From Nymphaea colorata (taxonomy: Eukaryota; Streptophyta; Magnoliopsida; Nymphaeales; Nymphaeaceae), in the NCBI RefSeq assembly GCF_008831285.2, contig NC_045141.1, positions 27,395,315-27,455,314 of the forward strand: 60,000 nucleotides of DNA, given 5' to 3'. Shown piece after piece: positions 38,667 through 51,000 of the stretch. A program made the position numbers and the translations under genes. The first letter of the stretch is position 1. Each line of letters begins with the position of its first letter. The notes beneath the pieces are model-generated. The model was given only the letters and a program-made list of their open reading frames with translations. It did no database searches and had not been told where the DNA came from.

Positions 38667-41600
38667 TCAAATCGAAAGAGGGTTAAATTTCATTTCAAAA
38701 AAATTTAAGCTCTAACATAACCTCTCTGCCATTCGTAATTTTCTCCCAGCACCATAGCATGGAATAATCTGCAGCACCATAGCGTGGAATCATTGAAAGG
38801 AAATTGGGGGAGGGAAAAGGGAACAAGAGAGAATAAAAGTGGTGCCGCGGTTGCAGGGTATTCGTGTTCCTCTTTTCTCAAGCCCGAGAGATAATGGCTC
38901 AGCCTAAAGCTCCAAGTGCTCCCAATTCTACCGCGTGACTCCCCATGGCAAATCATCCCTGTTACTATTGAACGTCTATGGATGTGGCTCCGTACCCAAT
39001 CTCCCGTATCTTGATATTTATTTAGTTCATGCATATCGCGTAGCAGACATGTGCCTGAGGCCGTCGTTATCCTCAACAGATTAATTTGCAAAGACTGAGA
39101 AGATAATGTGGAAAGCCCCTTCATCACACTTCTGATGAATCCTTTTCTCTCCTTTTTGTGGTATGCCATCCCACAAAAATCTTCGGAACAGTGGTCGTGT
39201 TAAAAATTTCTCATCAGTGTCACAAGTTTGAACAAGCTGACTCTCCCCAACATCGTATGTGTTTAGCTGATCTGAATCCGATCCCTTTCTCTCTTGCTAT
39301 AGAGTCATGTGACTTGGCTCTACGTTTGATCTAGAGAAGAATACTTGACATGACCTAGCAAGTTCTTATCTAGCAGGTAGAACATTTATTGTCAATTTCC
39401 TTAAAATCTGAGAAAAAAACATACAAGAAAGACTACGTCGCCAGCTACATAGACATAGGATTGATTATGGACTGGGTATAACCTGAAATGGACTCAATAG
39501 TACAGTACACATAAGCCTATAAAGTCTGGTTATTTTGATTGGACATGATTCACAAATGTCCTAATTAATTACAGAACCTAACAGCCATGATTTCTTCGCA
39601 TGGAAGTTAGATTCCGTCGGGGCATTCTTCTGATCTGATACCAATCCCCTGGAGTTGGATCTGGATCCGGCATCACCCAAGTGTGGATCGCAGGTTCGCT
39701 GCCACCAAATACCTGCACACAAAGATACATACACATGGACATAGAGAAAGAATAATAGAGATCAACTACTTGGCAAGAAATGGTTCCCAACTTCTGTCAT
39801 CCCACTGCCATTCCATCTATCTCCAAATAAGATAAGCGTATACACCTTGACTTGGCGACTCCAACGAAGATGGAGCGCAGAGCAGTGCAGTCAGCAATGG
39901 GTTATAGAAGGAAAAGTAACACGTCTACGCCTAAACTAGGCAATTGCGACAGAGGTGGGAGTAAGTCTCGAGAGGAAAGCGTAAGCGTATCTAACCAGGA
40001 AACGCATGGCAAGGGCAAGATGCAAGGAAATGGGCGGATACATTAAGTAATTAGGCCATAATTAAAAGGAGTTGCATGGAGACGAGGAACAGCAAGGTCA
40101 AAGGCAATCAACTGCATTGTGGCAGGAGCAAAAGTAATAAAATCCTGCGCCTGCTGGATGGTCCTGATCATGTTGACATGTAACAGGCGCTGACCCATTC
40201 ATGGCATGTTAAATGAAGAAAGGAAGGGCTGCTAGCTACGGCATGCTATTGAACTTCTCAGTCAATATTAATACATGAGGAAAAGCCTGAGTTTTGGAAA
40301 GGTAGCATGATGCATCATTGCCAACTGTTAGTTAGAAGGGCCCAATAGGTGGCGGAAAGCAAAGAATTAGGAAGAGAAACGGATAAAAAGGAAGAAAAGG
40401 GGAAACAGAATTGCAGTACTAATTTGCGGTACTTTACGCTTTCATGGAAGCTTATTCCAGCACTTTTGATGAGTACACCAGTAGTTTTCCCCTGTTCTAT
40501 GGAGTGCAGCGGTGAGCCCTATAGCCTGTGGGGAACACCACGTTTTCAAGAGGATTACGAGCAGATACAAATTGATCTTGGTAGAGCTGGCATTGATGGC
40601 ATTTCATACATAATACACAATATGTAGAAGTCGTAGATGACTGAATTTGCAGTTAGCGGGAGGACAAATTTCGGAGAGGCAGGGTAAGGGACCACCTTGA
40701 CGATTTCATAATACATCAGAGACGGGACTGGGAGAGGGCAACCGGCGTCTGTGCAGGTCAGAGAATGTGGGTAGGGTTGACGTTGTCAAGACGTCTTTTC
40801 ATGGCTTCCAGCTCTCGAAGAAGAGAGGTCTATTTGTTGGTTCCGCATAAAGTGCACAGTGGCGTACTTGCTGATCGGTTCATACCCTTGACAGCCTACA
40901 AATTCAAACGAAATTACAGATAAAAGAGATGAATAATTATTTCTCACCATGGTCCTTCTACGGAGATGGTATAGGAGAGTTTTCTGAAGATATTTTCCGT
41001 CAGGATACGCCGAGAGAGAGAGAGGGAGAGAGAAGTGGGTCGGTGGCAGAGAGGAGAAAAGGAATATTGGGAGTTGGGGGTCCTTGGTTCCAAGTGGTAG
41101 GAAAAGGACGAATGACCAAGAAAAAAGAGTGGCAAGGTTCAACGTATTACGATAAACAATATACAAGAAGGGCCCTTTCTTTCCTTCATCATCTTGGTCT
41201 CTCTCGGCAGAGTCCTCATCAGCAATTAATAACTGGAAAAGTTGGTAGCTTTTTCTTTCATTCTCATCCGCATTTTCTTGATAGATGGTTCCGCCTTTCC
41301 AAGGGAAGAGAAAAAGAAACAGTGAAGATATCTTCTTGGCGACACATTTTCGCAATGGTCATCTAGCTAACAGGACAAGTCCTCTTAGATTTAACTGATG
41401 AAGAGCGGTTAATCTGGCTCAGTTAAATTTAGTGCACGGATCGATCTAGTTTTCCTTTCTTTTTAGAAAGGCAGCTTGCAGCTGAGGGATGCTGTTTGTT
41501 GACAGCCCCATCCTCTTCCAACTGCGCTGAAACATGAAATGGGGAGTGGAGTAGACGCTCCTCCTCGACGTAAGGAATGGAGGAGAAGCAAGATTAAGTT

Positions 41601-42030
41601 TGAATATCGGATGTTGACTTGAGGTGCAGTAGCCTTGAGTTCAGACACCACGGGATTCTACCCTTCCCCCCAAAGGGCAAGAAGAAAAAAGAAAAAGAAA
41701 AAGGAGGATGCGGCCGACGTCAACAAGAGCACCACCGCTACCGACGGAGTATTGATTGGGTGCCCGTTCATGGATGGACTTGTGTTGGTATCCCGGCAGG
41801 TTCAGGTTGGGGTTGGGAAGTTAGATTAGATATTACTCCCTCTATCATGTACAGTAGATTGGCTTTCGTCGGTGTGAAAAGGTAAGGGCAAAAAGTCAAT
41901 AGTTCTCATTCCACGAGATGGTAGATAATAGTAGAGCGACGTGGTGAGTTAGATAGAGGACGTCGAGATGCGCCAATGAGAAGCAGGTCCGTGCGTCCAC
42001 TTGGGCCTTCCGTCAAGCTGCCCCCACTGA
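38667..42030. other. Spacer between the TIR element and the ERF gene
   Basis: No confident gene. One minus-strand frame at 39712-39578 could be a terminal exon and is listed separately. GA-rich segments occur at 41000-41050 and 41670-41710. A W-box core TTGACT lies near 41614, within 650 bases of the ERF start codon; a single such hexamer is expected often by chance. Confidence 0.4.
39578..39712 (-). other. Possible orphan terminal exon, unrecognised
   Basis: On the minus strand a good acceptor (TTTGTGTGCAG) is followed by 44 codons and a stop, reading GGSEPAIHTWVMPDPDPTPG near its start and RRNLTSMRRNHGC at its end. The composition (Pro-Asp repeats, basic C-terminus) looks more protein-like than its surroundings. 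I could not find a convincing upstream exon; a possible donor at about 39845 would give only a short open stretch after a stop. I do not recognise the family. It may be an exon of an undetected gene, a gene fragment, or chance. Confidence 0.15.
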
Positions 42031-42032
42031 GC

Positions 42033-42114
42033 GTGACGATAAACGTGCTACGTCATCTGTCCAGGGTGATTGGTGGGAAGAATGGATGGATTCGTCGTAT
42101 AGCTTATATTAAAA
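42033..42114 (+). promoter_or_regulatory. ERF gene core promoter with as-1-like TGACG pair
   Basis: A TATA box (TTATATTAAAA, 42104-42114) lies 137 bases before the ERF start codon, and no ATG occurs between them. Upstream are TGACG at 42033-42037 and the inverted partner TACGTCA at 42049-42055, a spacing close to as-1-type elements bound by TGA bZIP factors, which mediate salicylate, jasmonate and oxidative responses. The motifs are seen; their function is inferred. Confidence 0.45.
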
Positions 42115-42250
42115 CCTAAACGGAGGGTGCCGGGCGAGAAAGCGCTGATCAGAGAAAAGAAAAGCAGCGGGATAGCACAAAAGTTGCGCCGAAAACGGAA
42201 CGGTTAGGGACAGAAGAGAGGATCTCGTTGCTTGTTTCTTCTCCGTCGGG

Positions 42251-43078
42251 ATGGATGCGGATCTAGAGGAGATCAGGTGCCACCTTTTGGCAGATTCCTA
42301 CTACGCCAACGTCTTCCTGGCGTGCTCTCCCTCCCAATCCTCTCTGACGGAGTGCAGCAACTCCCCCGAGGCCGAGCTTATCGTCCCCGGCCCCGCCCTG
42401 AAGCGCCAAAGAGTAGAGGATTCCGAGTCGTGCTCCAGAAGTGGGGTGTACGAGGAGGAGGAGGAGGAGGATGACGAGGGAGAAAGGTTCGTGCAGAGCG
42501 CTCTCCGTTTGGACTCGCCGGAGATCGGAGAAGATCAGGGGGAGGAGGAGAATATGAAGAGAAGGGTCCAGGCGGAATGTCGTGGGAGGAATCCTCCAAC
42601 TCTTCAGTCCGACTCGAACGCACGAGGTAGCTCCTGGGGTCGCGTCCCCCGGCCCACCTGCATCTCCGGCCAATGGCACAGCATCACCCTGAAGGGGAAC
42701 CTCTCGCAACAAGAGATGGCGTTTTTTGGTGCCACGAATTGCCAGGTTTGCCATCAAGTCGCGTCGGCCAAGCCGAACCGACCAAAGGGGGAGGTGAAGG
42801 GTAGCGTCCAACTGCAGGGACGGAAGAAAGGGGGGAAGCACTACAGGGGGGTGAGGGAGAGGCCTTGGGGGAAATTCGCGGCGGAGATCAGGGACTCAGC
42901 CCGCCAGGGCGCGAGGGTGTGGCTTGGGACATTCAACACAGCAGAGGAGGCGGCGCTCGCCTACGACCGGGCTGCCTACAAGATGAGGGGCTCGCGTGCG
43001 CTGCTCAACTTCGCGCTTAGCGTGGTGGCGCCGGAGGTGGAAGCGGCTCAGCCAACCGGTGGTGGCTCGGGGTGCTAA
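42251..43078 (+). CDS. Group IX AP2/ERF transcription factor (single exon)
   Basis: This intronless gene encodes 275 residues. The AP2/ERF domain spans about 197-254: [20 protein letters not shown], then [20 protein letters not shown] and [14 protein letters not shown]. It has the Ala (A210/A211) and Asp (D215) positions that distinguish ERF from DREB proteins and direct binding to GCC-box DNA, and the WLG core. The combination KFAAEIRD...GARVWLGTF...[10 protein letters not shown], with an N-terminal [11 protein letters not shown] segment, fits group IX (the ERF1/ERF2/ERF5/ORA59 group), mostly ethylene/jasmonate-responsive regulators in the nucleus. An acidic run (residues 69-77, Glu/Asp) may be an activation region; KRQR near residue 52 is a possible nuclear signal. 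The 42251 start is the first ATG downstream of the TATA box. The 21 residues after the domain are unstructured and Gly-rich at the end. The exact subgroup member is not assignable by eye. Confidence 0.93.
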   Translation: MDADLEEIRCHLLADSYYANVFLACSPSQSSLTECSNSPEAELIVPGPALKRQRVEDSESCSRSGVYEEEEEEDDEGERFVQSALRLDSPEIGEDQGEEENMKRRVQAECRGRNPPTLQSDSNARGSSWGRVPRPTCISGQWHSITLKGNLSQQEMAFFGATNCQVCHQVASAKPNRPKGEVKGSVQLQGRKKGGKHYRGVRERPWGKFAAEIRDSARQGARVWLGTFNTAEEAALAYDRAAYKMRGSRALLNFALSVVAPEVEAAQPTGGGSGC

Positions 43079-45295
43079 GTTTGGGCATCGGTGGGATGGG
43101 AGTGGGATTCCCCTTTCTCTTTCCGGTGGCGTTCAGAGCGGGAAATGTCAATGTGGGGCTCACTGCCCAGCACGGTGGGTGGAAGATAGAAGATATTTCG
43201 GATACAAATGGAGTCCGACTCGGATACAAAGCAGCGAAGGCGAAGCACTCAAAGGGGGAACTGGAAGAAAGGGTGGGCCGGCCCTTCAATCTCCTTCCTC
43301 CTCCAGAGCCGCCTGTTTGCCTTGGCTATGAAAATCAAATGACCTGGTCCGAAGCATGCTTTGTATTCGGGTTACCAACCTCACCCGTTTCTTGTTCATT
43401 CTTCCTCTCTCTCTCTTTGTTTCTCACGGTTTATACCATACCAGTCGTATCCAATTCTTGAGTCGTCAATCCCATTTCATCGACTGCCTCTCTCAAAGCT
43501 TTTCTTACCACGCACAGGATTTCAACCGTAACAGGCACAATTTGATCCTGAAACGCAGACTGGGGGCCATGAAATTAAAGGGAAAACGATCCGCTTCAGG
43601 AAGACAAAAATGAAGAGGGAGAGCCCCGAGCTTAGCTTATCCATAGGTTGAGATTGAGAAGCAGAGTGCGAAAGAAACAAAAAAAAACCCACTCGCATAC
43701 ATATGGGCTTTCGGTAGAAAAAGATAGTTGGCATGTGAGAAACAGTGGACGATTGAGCTAATTTCCGATTCTGGCGCTTTCTTTCTTCTCCGCTCCTCAT
43801 TAGATGCAACATAATAATTGTAATTCCCTACAACAACAAACTCATGAGTTGATTTAATGTAGTTAATTTTCCTTTACTTGCCAAATGAAATTAACTAGAT
43901 TCGGCATCGACGCTCATTGATGGTAATAAAGTAGTAATTAATTAATCATAGCTACAAGCCTAGAATCTATATCTCACGATGCGTGTAGCTGGGACTCGAA
44001 ACAGCTCAAAGATCCATAGTTCAAACAATGCTACTACCTCTCTCTCTCTCTCTCGTGGCTGACTGGTTTGTTTAATATATACGTTTGGTTGTTGGTTCTA
44101 AGAACAATATTAATTATAATCGCACTATGTTTTTCCAAACAAGAATCTAGTGTTTTCGAAAGACAATATTTTTCTTATTAAAAAACCCTTTGGATACAAA
44201 AGCATCCAGGCTTTCTTTTTTTTTCTTTTTTTCAAGCTACTCAACTCAACCACCAACCTCAATTTCCAGGACTTCATGCGTTCGCGCTGACAAGGGGCCT
44301 GTGTCATGAACCGGGGCATGCAACCAAATTAGGAGGGTCCGAACAAGTAAATGAACAACAAAACACATAAACCGAATCAAACTTCAATCTGGAGTCTAAA
44401 GCAACAGATAAGCTACCTTGAGCTACAGATTTAGATTTGTTCTACTTCCGCTTTGCATCAGTATTACATGAAAAAAGAAAAGAGAAAGACAAATTAAAGA
44501 AGAAGAGGTATTCCATGCTGCATAAAACTAAAGATATTCGGATGCTGATGAATTTCTCTTCTCAATTAATTCCTACAACCAGGAGCTTGCACCGGCAACA
44601 TTATGGGGATCACGCATGCAGTCTAACTCGAGAAAAAGAGCAAGTGTAGTTTTCGCTGATTGTAAAGTGGAGTGCACGACATGTATGCTGCTGAGGGTCA
44701 TCAGCATGATGCATGCGTTACTTCCCGAATATTCTGTTGTTTATAATCTAAGGTGGAATCGCGAGTCATGTTAAGTCCTGATATATCTTTGCCGTTAGGT
44801 GGAACTACTGCTGTCATTAACTGTTAGATTACCAACATTAATAAATCATTGTCCAGACGATGGATGGAGCATATTCTCCCATATGCTTAGCGAAAAGGGG
44901 ACGGGCGGTCTTACAGCGTGGTCAGAAGCTTATGCTAATATAAATATAATATAATATATATGGGAAGCCACCATCTGCAGGCCCCCCACCCCAAATATTG
45001 GTGACCTTGACGGTGACGATTCAGCAGCAGAAGCCACCCCCAAATACAGAAAGCTCTGTTTCATGAATTCTCAGGAGGATGCACCAACAACCACTTACCA
45101 AAAGATTATCTTTTTTACAAATGGAATACATCTTTGCTTACTGAATCTTATAGAAACGGCTTCTGTGCTTTTATATTCAAAATGAGTTGATTTATAAAAC
45201 ACTATTTCCATCAAATAAATCATGCTAGATGTATACACATTGTGAAATTGACATAATACAAACTGCTATAATTCTTAGTAACGTAATTATAAGCA

Positions 45296-45428
45296 CACCA
45301 TAGATTGACGATCTATGGTGTTATGAGCAACTGATGATCACCTGGATTGACGGAGATGTGACATTAAGACTGAACTAGTTCAAATAGCTGTTATGAGCAA
45401 CCTATGATCTAGATTGACGGAGATGTGC
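45296..45428. repeat. Hairpin plus 70-bp-spaced direct repeat
   Basis: CACCATAGAT-TGACG-ATCTATGGTG at 45296-45320 is a perfect 10-bp inverted repeat with a 5-base loop. Directly after it, GTTATGAGCAAC...GATTGACGGAGATGTG occurs twice (from 45320 and from 45390), with the second copy slightly shorter. It is non-coding. Confidence 0.7.
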
Positions 45429-45889
45429 CCAGATGACCTTTTAGACTGTCACGCCCAGGTGAACCAATGCACATCGAAAAACAGTTGCATTACGAGATAG
45501 GCTCTTATGAAGGTTGACAACAGTACAGGCACAGGCAGCAGATGTCGTGTTCCCATTATTGTCTTTACTTTTTTATTATTTGCCAAGCAACTCCATCAGT
45601 TACCTACTTCCTTACTGTGTCAACCAAGCATGCTTTTATATAGAGAGCTCTGTTTCATGAACTCTCAAAATGATAGCTGTGAATGTTATGATTCAACTTG
45701 GAGAATTAAAAATCATCCAAAACGCAACTTGGTGCATCATGTAATCTGCATTCGCATGTGACATGTGAGAGGCATAACTAAAAGAGCTGAAAGAAGAGAA
45801 AAACAAGAAGGATGTTGCATTTGAGTTAAATCTGTACATGAATGTTGTCAACTCAATTCAATGTATTGTCACAAAAAACATGTACGAGT

Positions 45890-46130
45890 ATTATACTGCG
45901 AGAAATTTCTCTGGTATAATACGACAAAGTTGTATATCTCAGGAATATCTCGAGAAAATCTCGGCAATTTTTTTTAAAATTTAAAACATTTAATAAATCT
46001 TGAAAATTATAAAAAATCATAAAAAATATGAAAAAACGTGTATAATACGCATTTTTTTCACGTTTTTTATTTTCTGGCGTTTTTTTCACGTTTTATATAG
46101 CTGACTGTGTTTTTTCGTATTATACGCATC
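45890..46130. repeat. AT-rich segment with recurrent TATAATACG motifs
   Basis: TATAATACG/CGTATTATA motifs recur in both orientations (45915, 46041, 46115) around a very AT-rich core with repeated 'ttttttcacgtttt'. The pattern suggests an uncharacterised interspersed repeat or MITE core, but no paired ends or target-site duplication could be set. Confidence 0.3.
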
Positions 46131-47580
46131 TTTTTCGAATAAGATGTGTTTTGTGTGACAATGAATTTGAAGCTAACAATAATCTAAATTTAACTACAAT
46201 TTGTATTTGATCAGGAACAAAACATTCACAATTGATCAGGAATTGAACAATTAGCATTAAAGTAGCTAACTAGTTGACAGTGTCACGTAAAAAGAATCTT
46301 ACATAATCATTTATACATGTGGCTTGAGATCTCTATGGATAAGGTTGTGTTTACAAAGAACTTGCAATATGCTGCAAAATAAATTGGTTGACCTCTCTAA
46401 GCATCATAAAAACTATTTTCCATAATAAAAAGTCCATCTACTATTGGTCTAGTAGTAAGCTCAAAGCAGGCATACCTAGGTGTCTCATGAAATGTCTAGC
46501 ATCAACCTCTGAAACGTCTCCCAAAATCTGCATAATCAGCAAGATCCACACCAGTACAGTACTCCAAACTAGGTAGATCTTCTCACCAGTCTGCGTGCAT
46601 CCAATACATGAATAAGCTTCCAGTTCATAAACATAATTTTAATACAGTTGTAACTGGGAATCTCTTGATGTTTATTCAACATGAAAAGCAAGAGGATGCC
46701 TGCTCTGCTTTAGGTTAATTTATTGCCGAAGGTGGAGGAAGCCTACCTGACCACTTGCTCCAGCATGCATGGGAAAGTTTGATAACAAACAAATTGTAAA
46801 CCATCATCTACATCTGTCATTTGATTTCAGAAGCTACCATAGTTACCACCGCCACATCTATTTAATGTTCCTTACCTAATGATAGGAAAAAATCCTGGTG
46901 TCCTAGTTACTGTTAAGCAAAAGGAGGATGCCATTTGCCTAGATCTGACCATATAGAAATTTCGACCTCTTTATTTCTTCCCCTGCATTTCGAGACATCA
47001 AATATTCAAATTGAAAAAGCTTTTTACAGTTGCAAATTCAAGTTTTTCTTAGGTTACACTAAAAGAAGCTGCTTTGGAATGCATTAGTGTAAGGCTATAA
47101 CTTTCATCCTCTAAGTTGCCCCCCCCCGAGTTTGAACTTGGATTCTGTTTCTTTGCAGTTATAGTTGTTTCTTTTGTGTCTTCAAAATGTGTGCTATCTG
47201 GAGTGTTCTATTTTTTCACCCAAACTGCAACATTATCAATTTATATGCTCTACATGAGGAAACAGTGCACCCAATCAAGCAATGAACAAAAGAACTTCTT
47301 TTAGAAGATTGTAGATCTAAAAATGAATTTTGTGAACCATGGCCTCCTACAGCTTTCGGTCTCTCGTATCAACAGATCTTCCGGAAGTCATATGCCATTT
47401 ACAGTATCAACATGCGATGTGCCATTTCATTCTAGCAATCCATCGGATGCACAGGTCTACTTCTTTGCAGCCCAGAACAGAACGCGTCGGATGCTAATAA
47501 CAATGACGCTTTTTATTAAAAACATCATTTTACTTGTCACTCAAACACAGGAATTATGTTTACTTGTTAAAAAAACTTAA

Positions 47581-47844
47581 GGGCGTTTGGATGATACTCT
47601 AAAACCAGGTTTTTTAAGTATTTAAGTACCATCAAAATTGGATTTAAAGAAAACACTCAGTTTTCAGAAAACTAGTTTTGTAAAAGGAAGTGTCAAACTT
47701 GACCCTCACCAGGTTGTTCATGAGACTGATTTTTGGTGTATCTAAACAAAGAAACCATGCTTTCAAAACTCAGAAAAACATGGTTTTTATAAAACCAAGT
47801 TTTTACAAAATTGGCTTAGATAAGGGTGTCATCCAAACACCCCC
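47581..47844. mobile_element. Tourist-like MITE (PIF/Harbinger type)
   Basis: The left end GGGCGTTTGGATGATAC and the right end GTGTCATCCAAACACCCC (its inverse, GGGGTGTTTGGATGACAC) form terminal inverted repeats. TAA stands directly before the left end (47578-47580) and directly after the right end (47845-47847), matching the 3-bp TWA target preference of PIF/Harbinger elements. At 264 bases with no coding capacity and an AT-rich interior full of 'aaaaccatggttttt'-like inverted segments, it fits a Tourist MITE. The right terminus has one extra C, so the exact boundary is uncertain by one base. Confidence 0.78.
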
Positions 47845-47918
47845 TAACATAAGGGTATATATAACAACCTAAAACTATGTTTTAGAAGCAAATTTACCTC
47901 CAAAGCTCCATTTAAGTC

Positions 47919-48073
47919 AAGTTTAGATGACATCAGAACTAGATTTTGCCGAAACTCAGTTTGACAAAATCATGGTTTTTATAAGGATCTAAGAAACCTG
48001 GCTCCCCCAGATTCTTTTAGGTAAAACTTAATTTTGCTCTCTCCCCCAGGTTATTGTCTCGTCATCCAAACTT
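47919..48073. mobile_element. Second, degenerate MITE related to the previous one
   Basis: AAGTTTAGATGAC at 47919-47931 is matched in inverse by GTCATCCAAACTT at 48061-48073 (12 of 13 positions). The interior shares 'atggtttttataa' and 'aaactcagtttt'-type stretches with the MITE 75 bases to the left. It looks like an internally deleted relative or a partial duplicate. No clear target-site duplication is seen. Confidence 0.5.
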
Positions 48074-51000
48074 AAATCAGTTCTTAAAGAAAAACAACAC
48101 TTTGATTTTGGTCCAAGAGTTCAGTACCAGCTCAACCAAATCAAGCTCGATTCGAGATTGAGCCACTGCATTTGAGTGTTAAGTGAGTTTGTTCTGAGTT
48201 GAGTAAAGCAAAACTTGGTTCGCGTATAGTCCAACAAATAGTCACTTTAAGAGGAAAAATGGTAAAAAAAAAACTGGAATATATTTTCCAATTTTAATAT
48301 ACATATTCTGTACAATATGTGCAGTTTCCTTGTGGTATGTGGTATGGCAGTCTGGCAGATAACTAAAAGGAGACGGTGAAAACACAAGCACCCCAACCAA
48401 AAATTATACATTCAACAGGGCTGGTCCATGACTGAGAGTGGACAGAGGCGGAGCCACAAATTTTATGGTTATCCTAGATAGTTACTTTCAAGTTTGCAAG
48501 GAAAATGTCTATGTTTGGAAATTATTGGTGGATGGGAACATAAACAGAGGTAACACATTTCTTACTAAAATGAGCAAGATTGGGCAGGTAGAAACATCGA
48601 TTTCCATGAGACACTCAGCAGTCTCCTGTACCTGCTCTAAACCCTGGTCATCATGAATACCATCCAAATGTATACGTGTAATCTTTTCCAACTTCTTTGA
48701 CAGATCACAGCAGACCAAATGAATACCAACTGGCCACATCATTTGGTCCTGAACCATTAATAAGAATCAAAAGCCAAGAGATTCTGATACGCTTGCTATT
48801 ATCTAAATAGTCAAACAATTGGGGGCCAAAGAAAAAGAGCATGCCGATCCACAGATTCATTCGTGAAGAAAGAAGAAGAAAATGCAAATATTCAAAAGAA
48901 ATTCTTTGCAGTAAAACAAATCATGCTTTGTGAAGACCTTTCCATGGTTAATTAAGTGCTTTCCGAGGATTTAATCGTTGCAGTAAGAGTACTACTATTC
49001 CTCCCTTCGAAAGGATAACACTAGACTGGGTACATAGAAGCTAGATCCTACGAGATGTGAACCTCAACAGAACTGGGGAAGACCATGAGCCAAGTTCATC
49101 AGTGGAGCTCGTTTTAAAGGGAAAAGGAAGGAAAAAAGCAAAAAGAGGAAAAAGGAAGCAGAGAAAGCATCGACGCAAACCAGTTAAAGTCCACATTCTT
49201 TAATAAATCCATTTAATTAATCAGTTCCACGAATGAGAGAGAGAGAGAGAGAGGCGTAGGCATTGGGTGAAACGCATGGCCTTGTAATCGCTTCACGCCA
49301 ACGCCTCAGAATCTCATCTTCGGTGCCTGATTTTCTTGGTGTTCTTCCTGTTGACAGATTTTCAGTACAAGGTTGCAGGATCGAAGAGAACATCAACAGA
49401 AAAACGAAAATACAAAGACCTGAAAAAGGTCGTTGGAAAATCCACGAATGATCGCAAGAAGTTTGGGGAAATAGCCTAACTGTTCGCAGATGCATGGACA
49501 GAGCCTTGGATAGACGATCCAGCTGCTGGACATAAAAAAAAAAAAAAATTGACCTAAAATAGTCGCCGAAAAATCCACAGATGAGAGCAGGATGCTTGGG
49601 GAACAGGATGATCTGGCGGAATGGTTAAATCACAAACACAAAGCTTTTCTTTACCGAAAATAAATTTTCCGCAACGAAACTGGGGTTTGTTGCTAATGTG
49701 GAAACAAGCAACGCTTTATTTCCATGCGTTGCTAAAGGTTAAATTCAATCTCTTTGGGAGAAAGATCCGACTATTTTGTGACATTCACGTCACCTCGTCT
49801 CTCTGCATCTCTCTATTAAGAGCAGCTACTAAATCTTGGCCTGGAGAATGCGTTGACTATACATTTTTAATGAAATTGCTTAGCTTTTTATCTTTAATTT
49901 CTAAATTCTAACGGCTATAAGGAAATCTTTGACAATTATATAACTGAATGGCAGGTCAATGCTTGTGAAAGGTCTGCCAAACCCCAGCCATCACGCTTCA
50001 CGAGGACAGCATTATATAAAAGTAGAAACTGTAAAGCGGCAGAACCAAGATTTGAGAGAGGGAGCATTTTTTTAAACTAATGCAATGTACAAAGTCTATC
50101 AATTTGCCTTCTCAAGTTGAAGATAAAGGAAAGCTGAAATGTGAATATGTTCCTCCGGTCTTCTCTCATACGACTTGTAATGGTTTATAAATATTGAGAG
50201 AATGATGGCTGCCAAAAAATCGTGATTGTTTCGTTTCCTGATGTTAGGAAGTAACTATGATGGTAACATGACCTTCTTTGAAAAGGCCCAAAAGTTACAT
50301 GGGCAATATGAAATTGGTAGTGCAAAGCAAAAGAAAAAAGAAAAAGGTTATGACTTAAAACTATTGACAAATTACCAATCAAATGGATCCACCCGTAACA
50401 AATATGTAATTTCTATATAAGATTGATTTATGGTGAGAAAAAATTAACCACAAATAGCTGATAGTCAGTAATACATTAACCCATATGCAACATAAGCAAG
50501 AGAAAAAAGAAGGTGTGCTGTGTGTTTGGGGGGCGAGGAAGATGATAGGTTGAATGTTTTTGATTCACATCTCGTCCTGAGTAATATGTCTTCTACACCC
50601 TCCTCTAAAAAAAACCTCCAAAGAAAAATGATGAAGTTGAAAACCTTGTTGACGTTATTTTGTCAATTTTGTCGGATTAGCCTTTGTTTTTAAAATTAAT
50701 GGATAAAGGTTGCACTAGTGGAACCGAACCAAGTATATTCATATGCCTCCATCTCACTGTAATGTAATGTAATGTATAGGTGGGTCCTATCAAGTATCAA
50801 ACACTATATACGTCTCACCTAATGCACATTATTGTTTAAAGAAATACTCGGTTGGATCATTAAATCTCTTTGCTATAACCTAGAGCTGATCGACAAGCAG
50901 TTAAAACTCGAATGTGTTTCTAATAATAAAAAAGTTGCATCTAGCTAAGGTTAAGTTTTAGGGGCTAGCTTTGCCATTTTTTAATTTTTATTGTACTGGC

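Noticed and set aside
39615-39640. TTGGTATCAGATC on the minus strand, resembling a tRNA-Met primer-binding site.
   Set aside because: The upstream sequence does not end in CA, no terminal repeat is visible, and the match breaks after ten bases.
40349-40627. 92-codon plus-strand frame.
   Set aside because: No domain, no conserved-looking motif and AT-rich composition like the surrounding spacer.
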